A DNA stretch of 64,000 nucleotides from Victivallales bacterium (GTDB lineage: Bacteria; Verrucomicrobiota; Lentisphaeria; Oligosphaerales; Oligosphaeraceae). The stretch lies in assembly GCA_017535315.1 (NCBI GenBank), contig JAFXUD010000041.1, positions 1 to 64,000 on the forward strand, read 5' to 3'. The position numbers and the translations under genes were made by a program. Shown here in pieces: positions 51,815 through 63,800 of this stretch (within the stretch, counting starts at the first letter, position 1; every line of letters begins with the position of its first letter). The notes beneath the pieces were generated by a model. That model saw nothing but the letters and a program-made list of their open reading frames with translations. It was not told the origin of the DNA and ran no database searches.

Positions 51815-54800
51815 ATGAAAAAAGAAAACATCGAAAAGCGGTTCCAGGCATCTGACAAAAAGGGGGCTGGTTCTCTCATGTCATTCGTCGGAAAGACGTT
51901 GTGGGGGCTGGCGGTAATATTGGCCGCTGGCGCCTGGGCAGCAACGAAAGATGGCACGGTCACGGCAACCTACTGGACGACAACGTACACGGATCCAACA
52001 AGCACGCTGAGCAACAACCAGGCCATCTACGGCGGCTCGCAACCTACCGTCATCATGAAGTTCTCCAGCACGATTAGCCAACAAACGGGAACATTCAAAG
52101 GCACGTACGATGATTCCATGTCGGGTAACTATACCCTTACGGCTCCAGGTGGCCAACCATTCGCCTCTGCAGGCACGAACTATGATGGAAGTCACTGGGC
52201 AACTGGTTCCTGGTTGTCAACCCACACTTCGATTCATTCTACTACCACGACATTCAATGCCAGTGGGGATTACGCCAGCTCCAACCACAGCTGGCGTGAC
52301 AACTCCTTGTCATTCACGGTTCTTCTCAATGATGCAAACGTGAAGGTGGAACCAACGCTCATCAAAAGCGTCCAGCTCTGGAAATCGCGTGTTTGCAGCA
52401 CATTCGAACATAGAATGCTGATAAGCGGGACGAGCACGTCGAATCCCATGGCAGAGACGCGTGGCATTGTTCTGGTTCAGCAGATTTTGAACAGCGGATC
52501 GGACACAGAATATACGTTCAATATTCCCAGCGATGTCCGCGAGACCACGCATAACGACGCTATTCAGAGTAATACGACGTACTATTTTGTGACCATCAAG
52601 ACGAGGGACGACATTTCTGGGAATAATAAATGGAATGAAGGAGGAGAATTAAATACCCAAAAAGTGCTTGATTTCAAGTGGAGACGTAGTGAATATTACA
52701 GTAACACAAACACCACCACTGGATATGCCAGAGCGACGGACGAAAGGTCAATTTCCCCCAGTGTCCTGACATTTGAGTCATGCGTCTATGATATCCTTCC
52801 TTACGAAGATTATACGAGCATTTACACTAGTTCTCTTAATGATTTTGACCCGATGTTCGGAATTATTAAGATAGGTCCTGGGAACAATGGATATCCTCCA
52901 GCCCAGCCTCCTGAGTTCACAAACTCGCAGATTAAATTCGTCACGGTGAATGGCGTAAATTACTATGAGGATACCTTTGAACAAACCGATGATGCACAAA
53001 GCATATTTTGGGCGACAGGGGCGGCGCAGAAGACTCTGATGCCACTGGACGAGCCTTTTGCTGTCCTGGGCATCAATCTGGCTGGTACGACTGGTGACGA
53101 AAGCTCTTCCTCAAATACAGATTATCTGATGCAGGTTGATGTCCGCATCACTGTTCCCGCAAATTCGAGTTTCGACCCCAGGGTCGATCTCTCCACAAGT
53201 CTCCAGGTCAAAAAAGGACACCAGAACATATCCATATTCAAAGACACGAACAACAACGGATTCTTCGACGAGGCGGACAAGGCAAGCGGACAGATTGAAC
53301 TGAAATATGATTTCATGTCAGGCGAAGTCAGTAATTCCGTCTGGACGAAGTCAGGCAACAACTACACGACAACGCTGATTCCCAAGGGCAAAGCAACACT
53401 CGAGAAGACCCAGAACGGAATATCCAAGTTCTTTATCTGCGTCTGCTCGAATCCCTCGGGGCCTGGCGTCACACACCAGCCTCACTATGGCAGCGACTTC
53501 ACGATGAAAATTACATCCGTCCAGACCTTCCGCCAGGCTGGAAAAGATATTAATAAGGTTGATGCTAATGGCGACTATGAGGATTTCGTGTCCGAATTTG
53601 GCTATACCCTTGGCACTGGCTACGACTCGCTGAACTCCGTCAACAATAATTATAATGACGTGACAAGCCGTCCTGTCGCGGTTGGACTCGAAGTTTCCAA
53701 GTATGTCGATGACCACATCGACTCGTCGTTGGATCCCGTTCTTCCCGACCCGCTTGAAGCGGATGGCATGCCCGTTCCCGTCCTCGCCATCAACATGGTG
53801 GGAAGCCCGAATACAAATGTCAACGAAAAACTGCACAGCGTGAAGGTCAGGTTCTCAAGCAGCGGCTTCAATCCAGACAAGCATATAGCACCGCTTACGG
53901 GCGACGCCCTCTCTGGCGTCAGCATCTGGAAAGACAATAAGGAAAAGGATTCAGATGGCTTTTTGGGGGTATTCGATCCTAGGATTGGGTTGAGTCCGTC
54001 AGATCCTTTTGGCGGGCAGTCAAACTCGGATACCGTCGTCGAACTCTCTCCCGACTGCCTGAAGTGGTACTTCCATAACGGTTCGACCAACATCGATTCC
54101 GAATGGGATGGGACGCAGTCAATCGCTGCCTCAGGTGACTATTTCTTTGTCCTTCTTAAATTCAAGAAGGCCATCGACCTCTATGAGAATGATGACTACT
54201 TTGACAAGTCCTATACAGGATATACAACCGACGCCTTGGGCCACAGCGGAGACCGCAAGAAAGGCAAATGGCGTGGCCGCGACTATTTCATATGCATACG
54301 CGGTGCGGGCGAAGGTCGCGACTACATGTCATCCGAGAATCGCGGTCTTGACTACAATGATGCCTTTGGCGTCAGTATCAAGCCAAGCGAAGACCTGCTC
54401 TTTGGATATGGCGAGAACGCCGTTGACCCGACAAAGCTTTCTGGCATAGTGTCAACCAATGTCAAGGGTACAATGCCAGTCTTTTTTGTCGAGCCTAACA
54501 CCACTGGCACGTATGACATCAAGGGCAAGACGGCTCTGCTGGGATTCTCCGTTGTTGCTCCAACGAACGACTATTCTTTCGATCATTTTGCGTTTCAGAT
54601 CATTGACATGAACAACACCTTCGCGCTGTCGGACTTTGTCGATTTGGCCGACACAGGAAGCACCTGCGGTATCTCCCTGTGGAGGGACAATGGCGATGGA
54701 CGCTTTGATGAAACAACAGACCAGAGAATCAACACCCGAACCGTCAATGGCGACGACCTTCCGAAAATCTCCACAATGACATGGTTGCAAAATGGCAAGC

Positions 54801-57800
54801 TCCACATGATTGAGTTGAACCTGGACAGGACCTCGGTCGGCAGACTTCCCACAACCGACGAGGGGCGCAAGGCGGATTTCTTCCTGGTCTTCCAGCCAAC
54901 GAAGAACGTCACGATCGGCGATGCTCTTACACTCCAGATATTCGGCAGCGACCTGCTAGGCACACGCGATGACACCATCAGCTTCTGCCAATTCTCCACA
55001 GGTAACAGGCTAACCAATCCTGATGGTTCAACTCGGACGACCCCAGGCACATACAAGCGTTTCCGCAGCAAGACATACGTCGCCGCCGAGGCTCCCGAGG
55101 ATATCGCCTCCATCGACACGGATAATGACGGCATTCCAGACTGGTTTGAATACACCTATTTTGGCAACCTCGACACGGCTGGCCCTGGCAACGTCGATGG
55201 GTACACCGACTTTGACAACGACGGTTTGAACGACTACTACGAGTACCTTTCCAAGACAAGCCCGCTTGAGAAGGACACCGACCATGATGGTGTCAACGAT
55301 CCTGATGAGGATTTTGATTCTGATGGCCTTACAAACCTGGAGGAGCAGCATTGGAGGACAGATCCATGGGTCGGGGATTATGATAATGATGGAATCCTGG
55401 ATGGTGCCGAGGTAACAGGTGGAACCAGCCCGAAGCACAGCATGAGTCCAGGATACAATGCCGCCTTGGATGCCTCAAAGATTTCAAACGCGGGAATCAT
55501 TGTGCCGTTCACGAGGGATGAGAATGTAGAAGGCATGTCGGTCTGGACAGTCCAGGTCATGTTCAACTCGAACAATCAGCCCTTGAGTGGTACACTGTTT
55601 GAGAAGACTCTTAGCAATGGAAACGTTTCATTTAGGGTACGTCTTGACGAGAATATATTAAATGTATATGCGGATTGCTATGGCGGCACGAATACAGGCA
55701 CGGATAATAGCACAATTGCTGGCAGGATAATTGGCAGAATTCAATATCCAGTTCCAGTGCCAGTCGATGACGAATGGCACCAGGTCTCCGTGACGTGGGA
55801 CGGCGGGGCCTCCTCGATGCGCCTTGTCGTGGACGGCATTTCGCAGCATGTTGTAGCCTGCCAGTTCGCGCCAGTCAACGACTGGTCTGAAATCGTCGAT
55901 GACACGCAAACGACAAACGGGCCTGGACAATCGAACAACGTGGTGAACAAAGTCCACAGGGAGTTCACCTTCACGATGTTGAAGCCAGTAACTGATTTTG
56001 ATCCACCAGCTGTTGTTGACAGCAACTGGCCATCAGGAGTCCTCTTTGATGAAATCCGCATCTGGAACCGCTCCCTCAGCACGTCGCAGATCTGCGACAC
56101 GATGAGATCGCTTGTCGGGAAGGACAATACGGGGCTCATGCGCTGCTTCCGCTTTGACGACGGCGGTACTACCATTGAGGATTTTGCGCATCCAGGTCCT
56201 GTTTCATACGATGAAAACAATGCCGAGGCCGTTAATGATTTCATTGAGAAAAACACCTATCCAGGCACGCCCGAGTTCAGAGGGTATGCCCTGAGGGAGG
56301 GCTTTGCCACCGATTGGTGCAGTTCGAACAATGGCGTCCATCTCTATGGAATCGATGATGAGGACGGTGACGGGATGCCCGACTGGTATGAGTTCTATCA
56401 CAACGTGAACTCGCCGACCAGCGATGCTGACAATGATGGCCTGGTCAATCTTTACGAGTATCTCTGCGGAACCGACCCGAATGTTAACAATGACGACTAT
56501 GAGGCAGCCTGCATCGCTGGCGGCATGTCCAACGGCGAGAAGCAGCTCTATGGCCTTGATCCGAGACTCGAAGATTCCGATGGCGACGGTGTTTCCGACT
56601 ACAACGAAATCAGCGGAGGCGTTGCAACTGTTTATGCTAATAATGTAAGAGACGGGAAATATATCACTGATCCGCTCGCGCCGCTCAACAACGAGCAGCC
56701 ACCGACGCTCAAGCATATCCAGCTTGATGGCAGCAATGCGACGGGATTGGTCATCAAAGCAAACGAGATATCCAAGTATGCGCTGTCTGATTGGACGTTG
56801 AGCGCATGGGTCAAGCCCGCAGCCATTGATCAGACATCCCAGATAATCACCAGGCGCGTCTCCGAACAGGCCATCAACTACGAACTCGGCATCGCCGCAG
56901 GCATCCCATACGCCAAATTCGTTGACGCGAACGGCAGGGAGCTCCAGGTGCCCGAAGACACCACCTTGACCACAGCACTGAACCTCGTCGCGAATGAGTG
57001 GACCCATATTGCCGCGACATACGAGAGCAAGACACGCAACATGACGCTGTACATCAACGGCATGCCAGTAGCCCAGGTGACTGGCCGCGCCAATCTCGAA
57101 TGCCCTGCGTATGGCGATGGCGTCATTGGTGACGCATTTGTTGGCGCAAGCATGTCCATCGGCGCAAGTTTCAACGGTCTTCTCGATAATGTGAACATCT
57201 ACGCGAACGCCCTGACTGCCGAGGAGATCGCGGCCAGCTTCCGTACGCCTGCACAGACAAATCAGGGCAGGGCAAATCCGTATTACCGCGAGCAAGCGGA
57301 TGCTACTGAAGCCGCTGTATATGCCGCGAACATGACCACCTCCATAGCAAGCCTTCTGGAACCCGAGCATGCCGCCGACAGGCTTATCATCAGGTTCTCT
57401 GACGACGTCTCCGAGAGCATGATCAACGCTGCCAGTCGCCAGTATGGCATAACGGTTCTGAAGAAGTTTGAGAATACAGGGGCCTATCTTATCAAAGTCC
57501 CGAAGACGCTTGATCTCGCCAAAGGCATTGAAGAATTACGTAAGTACAACGCAGTCAAATACATCGTTCCCGACTATGTGGTGACAATGAACGCCAAGCC
57601 GAACGACCCAGATTATTCCAAGCTCTGGGGACTCAACAACGATGGAAAGAATGGCGGAACGCCTGGCGTTGACATCGGTGCAGAGGATATCTGGGATGTG
57701 ACGAAAGGAAGCCGCGACATTGTTGTCGCGGTCGTTGACACGGGTATCGACTACACCCACCCCGATCTTAAAGACAACCTCTGGACGAACAAGGGCGAAA

Positions 57801-60800
57801 TCCCCGACAATGGCAAGGACGATGATGGTAACGGCATTATCGACGACTACTACGGTATCTGTGCAAAGAATGCGGGAACGATAACTGGCAATCCCATGGA
57901 TGATGACAACCATGGAACACACTGTGCAGGAACGATTGGTGCGGTCGGCAACAATGGGAAAGGTGTCACAGGCGTCAATTGGGAAGTCAAGATCATGGGA
58001 CTTAAGGGCTTGCATCCAGTTCCAGGACAAAATGCAAGCGGTTATATTTCAGATATCGTCTCGTGCATTGAATATGCAATCAAACACAAGGCGAATGTCA
58101 TAAGTTTGAGCCTTGGCGGTCCTGGATTCAATGCCGCTTACTACGACATGCTGAACAGGGCAAGAAGTGCGGGCATTCTGGTTGTGGCTGCTGCTGGTAA
58201 TGAAGGAAGGAACAATGATGATACTCCGAATTATCCAAGTGACTACAGCCTCGACAACATCATAGGCGTTGCCGCCATGGATTCCAATGGAAAGCCCGCT
58301 TCTTTCACCAACTGGAGCGCGACCTCCATCGATGTTGCCGCACCTGGCGTTAACATCTACAGCACGCTTCCTGGTGGAGGATACGGCAACATGAGCGGCA
58401 CTTCCATGGCGACACCGCATGTCTCTGGACTGGCGGCGTTGCTGATGTCTGCATATCCGAGTGCGAACTACGCGCTTATTCGCGATGCCATCCTCAAGGG
58501 CGGCATCAAGCTCGTTGGCTGGGAGGCGAAGCCTATCGCCACCATGGCGCGCGTCAGTCTGCCTGGTTCGGTTGAGTATCTGAACCAGAATGTTGGCGGT
58601 CTCGTGGCAAGTTTCCGCGGAAATGGCGTCAATACCACAATAGGATGCGTGTTTGATTTGACCGAGAACGAATTTGGCGCTGGCGTTGCTGCATTGGATG
58701 GCAACATTCCTGGCATGAAGGAAGAAGGTGGTAATTGGGTTCCGAACATCCGCAAGGCCGCGACTGGAGTTTTTGCGACAGCCCCTGCTGATTCCTTTGC
58801 TGAGTTCTCTGGCGACTCGGACGGCGATGGTATGCCCGACTGGTATGAAGTGGCGGTCGGCCATGACCCGAATACTGCCGATGGCGAGGATGATGAGGAC
58901 AAAGACAGGCTTACAAACTACTTCGAATTCCTGGCTGGTACCTCGCCCTGGATGCAGAGGACGGACGGAACGACTGTTGACCGTGAACGGAATGTGAGTT
59001 TCACAACCGAAATCAACTATAAAAAGGCGCAGGAGATGAAGTTCCATCCTCTCACCGAAAGCAATGCGGATTACACAGGCTGGGATACAGATGATGACGG
59101 TATTTCGGATGTCGATGAAATTGGCTATGGTGCAGCAGTAGAGACCAGCCTCCCCGCCAATTCGCTTTCCCCGTATGGGGACAAGGTGTTGAGAATCAGT
59201 GCTGACGACAGCTACCTTGAAATTCCCAATACAATAGACTATGCCCTTACAGAGAACTGGACGATTGACTTGTGGGTCAAGATTGACAGCACTCTCGACG
59301 GTGATGCCATACTTGTTCGCCGCTTCATTGACACTGAACTGGCAGGAAGCGCCACTGACATGCTAACGAACTATGAGGTCGGGCTGAGGAAAGAATCCGA
59401 GGGATGGCGTCCATACGTCAGGTTTGAATCCGAGGATGGCGAGCGCATCTGCAACGCAAGCGTTATTGTGCAGGCCAATACCTTGACGCATATTGGGGCA
59501 AGCTATAACTCCACCAGCAATGAGATGAGCCTTGTCATTGACAACAACTTCAAGACAACCGTTGACTGCATGGGATACAAGTTGCCCGATGTCATGGGAA
59601 TCAGCCACGTCAGGGTTGGCGAAGGATTCCGTGGTGAGATCGATGCCGTCCGCATTTGGAAAACGGCAGCGGATAATTTCAACAACTACACGGGCGCTGC
59701 CCAGGATGCGATTGCGGGCACAGTCCCCGATGGACTCGTTGCCAGTTTCACCTTCGATGATGGCGGCGATTCCGCCCAGAACTTCGCGGTTGCGAAGGAA
59801 GATTGGAAGACTGTCTGGATTAACGCGGCGACTCTGGTTGGCACTGGAATAGCAATGGTTCCCGTAACCACCACTGCGCCCATAGACGATGAACAGGAGG
59901 ATAGCGACGAGGACGGAATGCCCGACTACTGGGAGAGGCAGTACTTCGGCGACCTGACGACGGCTGACAGCTATCTGCGTCGTGGCGGAACCAACACCGA
60001 CTTCGACGGCGATGGTCTCAACGATCTCTATGAATACTGGTCCCACACCAACCCGACCATCAAGCAGACAGACGGCACGACCGACGACGGCAATGCCGAC
60101 TATGACCATGACTCTGTCTCCAACCTTGACGAACAGTATTTCTTTACCAGGCCCGACATGATGGATACTGATGACGACGGTGTCAATGATGGAGTCGAAC
60201 TCGGATTTGTTGATACCGAGCCCAATTTCGGCTTCGAGGTCAGCTCACCTCTGGACTCGCTTGAACAGACAGTTCTAGATGCGTTAGGTCATGTTGCCGT
60301 TGACGACAACGGTGACGTTATTGGACTTGCCACTCAGGAGGAGATTGAACGCGTCTTCCGCATGGACGGAACCAACAGCATGACCGTCAAGGACAACGGC
60401 GCGCACAGCGGAGAGAACCTCTCGTTCGCATTCGTCTTGACGGCATATATGTCGGATAATGGTAAGACTGAGTTTACGAACAGCGCTCTGCCTACGACAG
60501 ACACGGTCTTCCTGAGGCGCTCTGTCAAGGTCGGTGAACGCGAACTCATCAACTACAGGTTCACGGTCAGCTCCAAGGCGATTAAGTTCCAGTTCGCGCA
60601 GAATGCGACAGTTCCACGCTTTATCGCTGTTTCATACGCGCCCGAAGAGGGTATCCAGGCTGGTGTCCCGTACTATGTCAGCGCGGTGGCAAACCTCACA
60701 GCAGGAACACCTGCCATAACCTTGAAGGTTGCCACAAAGGTCGCAGGATCGGATACATACGACAATGTGACGAATGTGACCAATTTCAGTTCACTTAATC

Positions 60801-63800
60801 CCGCAACCATTAGCGGTGACGAAGGCACCCTTACCCTTGGATTTGAATCTAGCGGAAATCTCGTCCTCGATGTCGATAATCTTGCAATCTGGAATTATGC
60901 TCGGGCCATCACGGCGATTGACCCGACAGTCGAAGGTTTTGATCCGACAACTGAAAACCTGTCCACTGGGCGGTACGTCTCCTTCTTCAGGTTCGATGAC
61001 GGTGGCGTGACAGCCGAAGACTTCGGCTATGAGTCGGATTGGATGAACTCCTGGAAGCATGCGGGTGTCCTGAGCACGCCGTCCGTACCAGTTGCCGACG
61101 GCACGATTGGAAAAGGCATGATAAGAATCAATGGTGGCGGCTCGACTTCCATAGACGACAATTTCGATGCTGATGACGACGGCATTCCAGATTCCCAGGA
61201 GTCGATTGGCAACATCGATGACGGCCGTGTCACTACCGATCCCAGCAATCCCTACGACCCGCTTGTCAATCGTGCACTCGACCTTACTGCCGTTGGTAGC
61301 TATCTCATTGTAGAGAACTTCACTGGCAATAACATGACGACTCCCGATAATGGAACCGATCCTCTTCCCATTTATGAGAACAACGGTTTCACCATCGAAT
61401 TGTGGTACAACATTAAAGACGCAGCTGTCACAACAGGCCCGCTCGTCCAGAAGACCAATGCAGACACGGAAAGCGGAGTGCCTGGCGACTTCTGGTTCGG
61501 TCTTGTGAACGGCTACCTCACCTTGAGATACCGTAACATCGGCAAGCAGGTGACAACGGCTACATTCACGGCCAAAGCATTCAATGCTATCAACAGCTGG
61601 ATTCATGCGGCTGTCTCTGTCCATATCGACCCTGTGAACCAGGATGCAATGCTCGTCAATTTCCTGGTCTATGCCGATGGCATGGAGTACAGTTCTGCGA
61701 CTATGCAGATGCTGGGTGTCAATGACGCCTATCCAAACAACTACTCTGGCAGGCTTGACACAGAGTCGCTTCCAGGTTCACTGGTAATCGGTTGTGTTCC
61801 TTCTCCTGTCGTTATTGACGATGACCCGAATGGGCATATCAACATGACTGTTGACGAAGTCCGTATCTGGAAGGGTGCTCGCACCGACACACAGATCGCC
61901 ACCAACCGCAATCGCATCCTAACAGATGCCGACGCTGGCAATGTCTCGCTTGGGAAGGACAACTGGACGAGCCTTGCCGCATACTTCCGTTTCGACGACG
62001 GTGGTAACAAGGCGTACTACTACACCAAGGCCACGAATGTCACCAACAAGGAATGGGCAACAGGTGGTACGCTCGTATCAGCCAGATTCGTTGACATCAG
62101 CTCCAACAGGAATCCCGCGAATCCGAATGACCCATTGCTTGGCGTACCAGCCCAAGCCCAGCTTTACGGCTCATTTGCATATCTCTATGGCGACACCGAT
62201 GAAGATGGCATACCCGACATCTGGGAACTCATCCATTTCAAGAAACTTACAACTGCTGGCCCTGGCGATATCGACCACTACACCGACACCGATGGCGATG
62301 GAATCAACGACTACTACGAGTATCTTACTGGACGCAACCCGCTCGAGAAGGACGATCCCGTAGAGTATGATACAGACGAGGACGAAGATACCCTGACCCT
62401 TCTCGTGGAGCAGAGGTTTGGAACCAATCCATTCAACGCGGATTCAGACGATGACGGCGTCAATGATAACGAAGAGATTGAAGATTGGGGTACCGACAGA
62501 CATTCATATGTCACCAACCCGAACTTCAGCATTGCTCACTACGGAAACAACACGAGGACACCGAACTGGGCACTTGACCTCAGCCTGGTTTCTGATACCT
62601 TCAAAGGCTTCAACGCCCCGAAGACAGACCGCTTTGTCTCTTACAACAACTCGTATGCAATTGAGGCGTGGTTCAAGTCCGCCGCTGCTGCAGAAGCACT
62701 TGCGACTGAGACTGGCGTCATCGCCACTTTGATTGCGCCAAGTATAACAAGTCCAACGGATCCAGTTGAAGCCGAAGAACTTCTGACCTTGGGAATTAAC
62801 GCAGGAACTCCATATGCAAAAGTCAAAGACGAACGGGTAGTCTTCAGCGAAGCACTCAAGGGTGGCGAGTGGACCCATCTGGCGGCCGTTTACAACTACA
62901 AGGAAGGAACAGTCTCCATTTACAAGAATGGGCTTTTGGTCATGACTGACGATGTTACAGACAGGCCGAAGACCGATTACAATAGAGGCATCAATGTCAT
63001 CATCGCTGGCGATGGAACGAATCCGTTGAGTGGCGGTCTCCTGGACGAGGTCCGCATCTTCAACACCTATCGCACCGAGGACAGCATCCGCAAGCAGATG
63101 AAGCTGGCGAGCGACACGCACACAATTGGCCTTGCCGCCTACTATCGTTTCGATGATTGTGGCCTGACGGTTGAGGACTACATGCATCCGTATCCCGCCG
63201 TACTCGGCGAAGACCCCTTTGAATACTCGCTCAGGGGTGAAGGCGGTTCAACATCCGAATGGCTGTCGGCAAGTGACATCGCTGATCCAGAGGGCATTGG
63301 CCTGCAGAACGACCCCGAAGGTACGGTTCCGAACTGGTGGACGAGGATGTACAAGACACCGTATGAACTTGGCTTGACCGAGTTCAAGGGCCATGTCTAT
63401 GAATTGAAGACAGATAAATTGAGTTGGGAAGCAGCCGATAAGGAGGCGGAAGATGCAGGCGGAAAGCTTCCAATCATCTCTTCCCAGGCTGAAAATGATT
63501 TCATTGCCAATTCCGTGTTGAAGAATCAGAGAGGCGCATTGATTGGATTGAGCGACAGAGCGATTGAAGGCACGTTCATCTGGGCGGACGGTACGTCGCT
63601 TGCCGCATCCAGTTATGCAAACTGGTCAACGAAGGCCGTCGGTGGCACCACAAATGAACCGAATAACAACACGCTGGTCGGTAACAACACGGATGAGGAC
63701 AGCGCGATGATTGTCGGCGCAGGTAAGACAAACTATCGTCTTGTTGTCGGCTACTGGAACGACTGCGCGGATAGCTCAACAGACTATGACAGTTACATCA

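Noticed and set aside
56204-57370. 388-codon and other open frames on the minus strand within 52000-64000
   Set aside because: They are shadows of the giant + strand gene, which is continuous and carries domain motifs in frame throughout.
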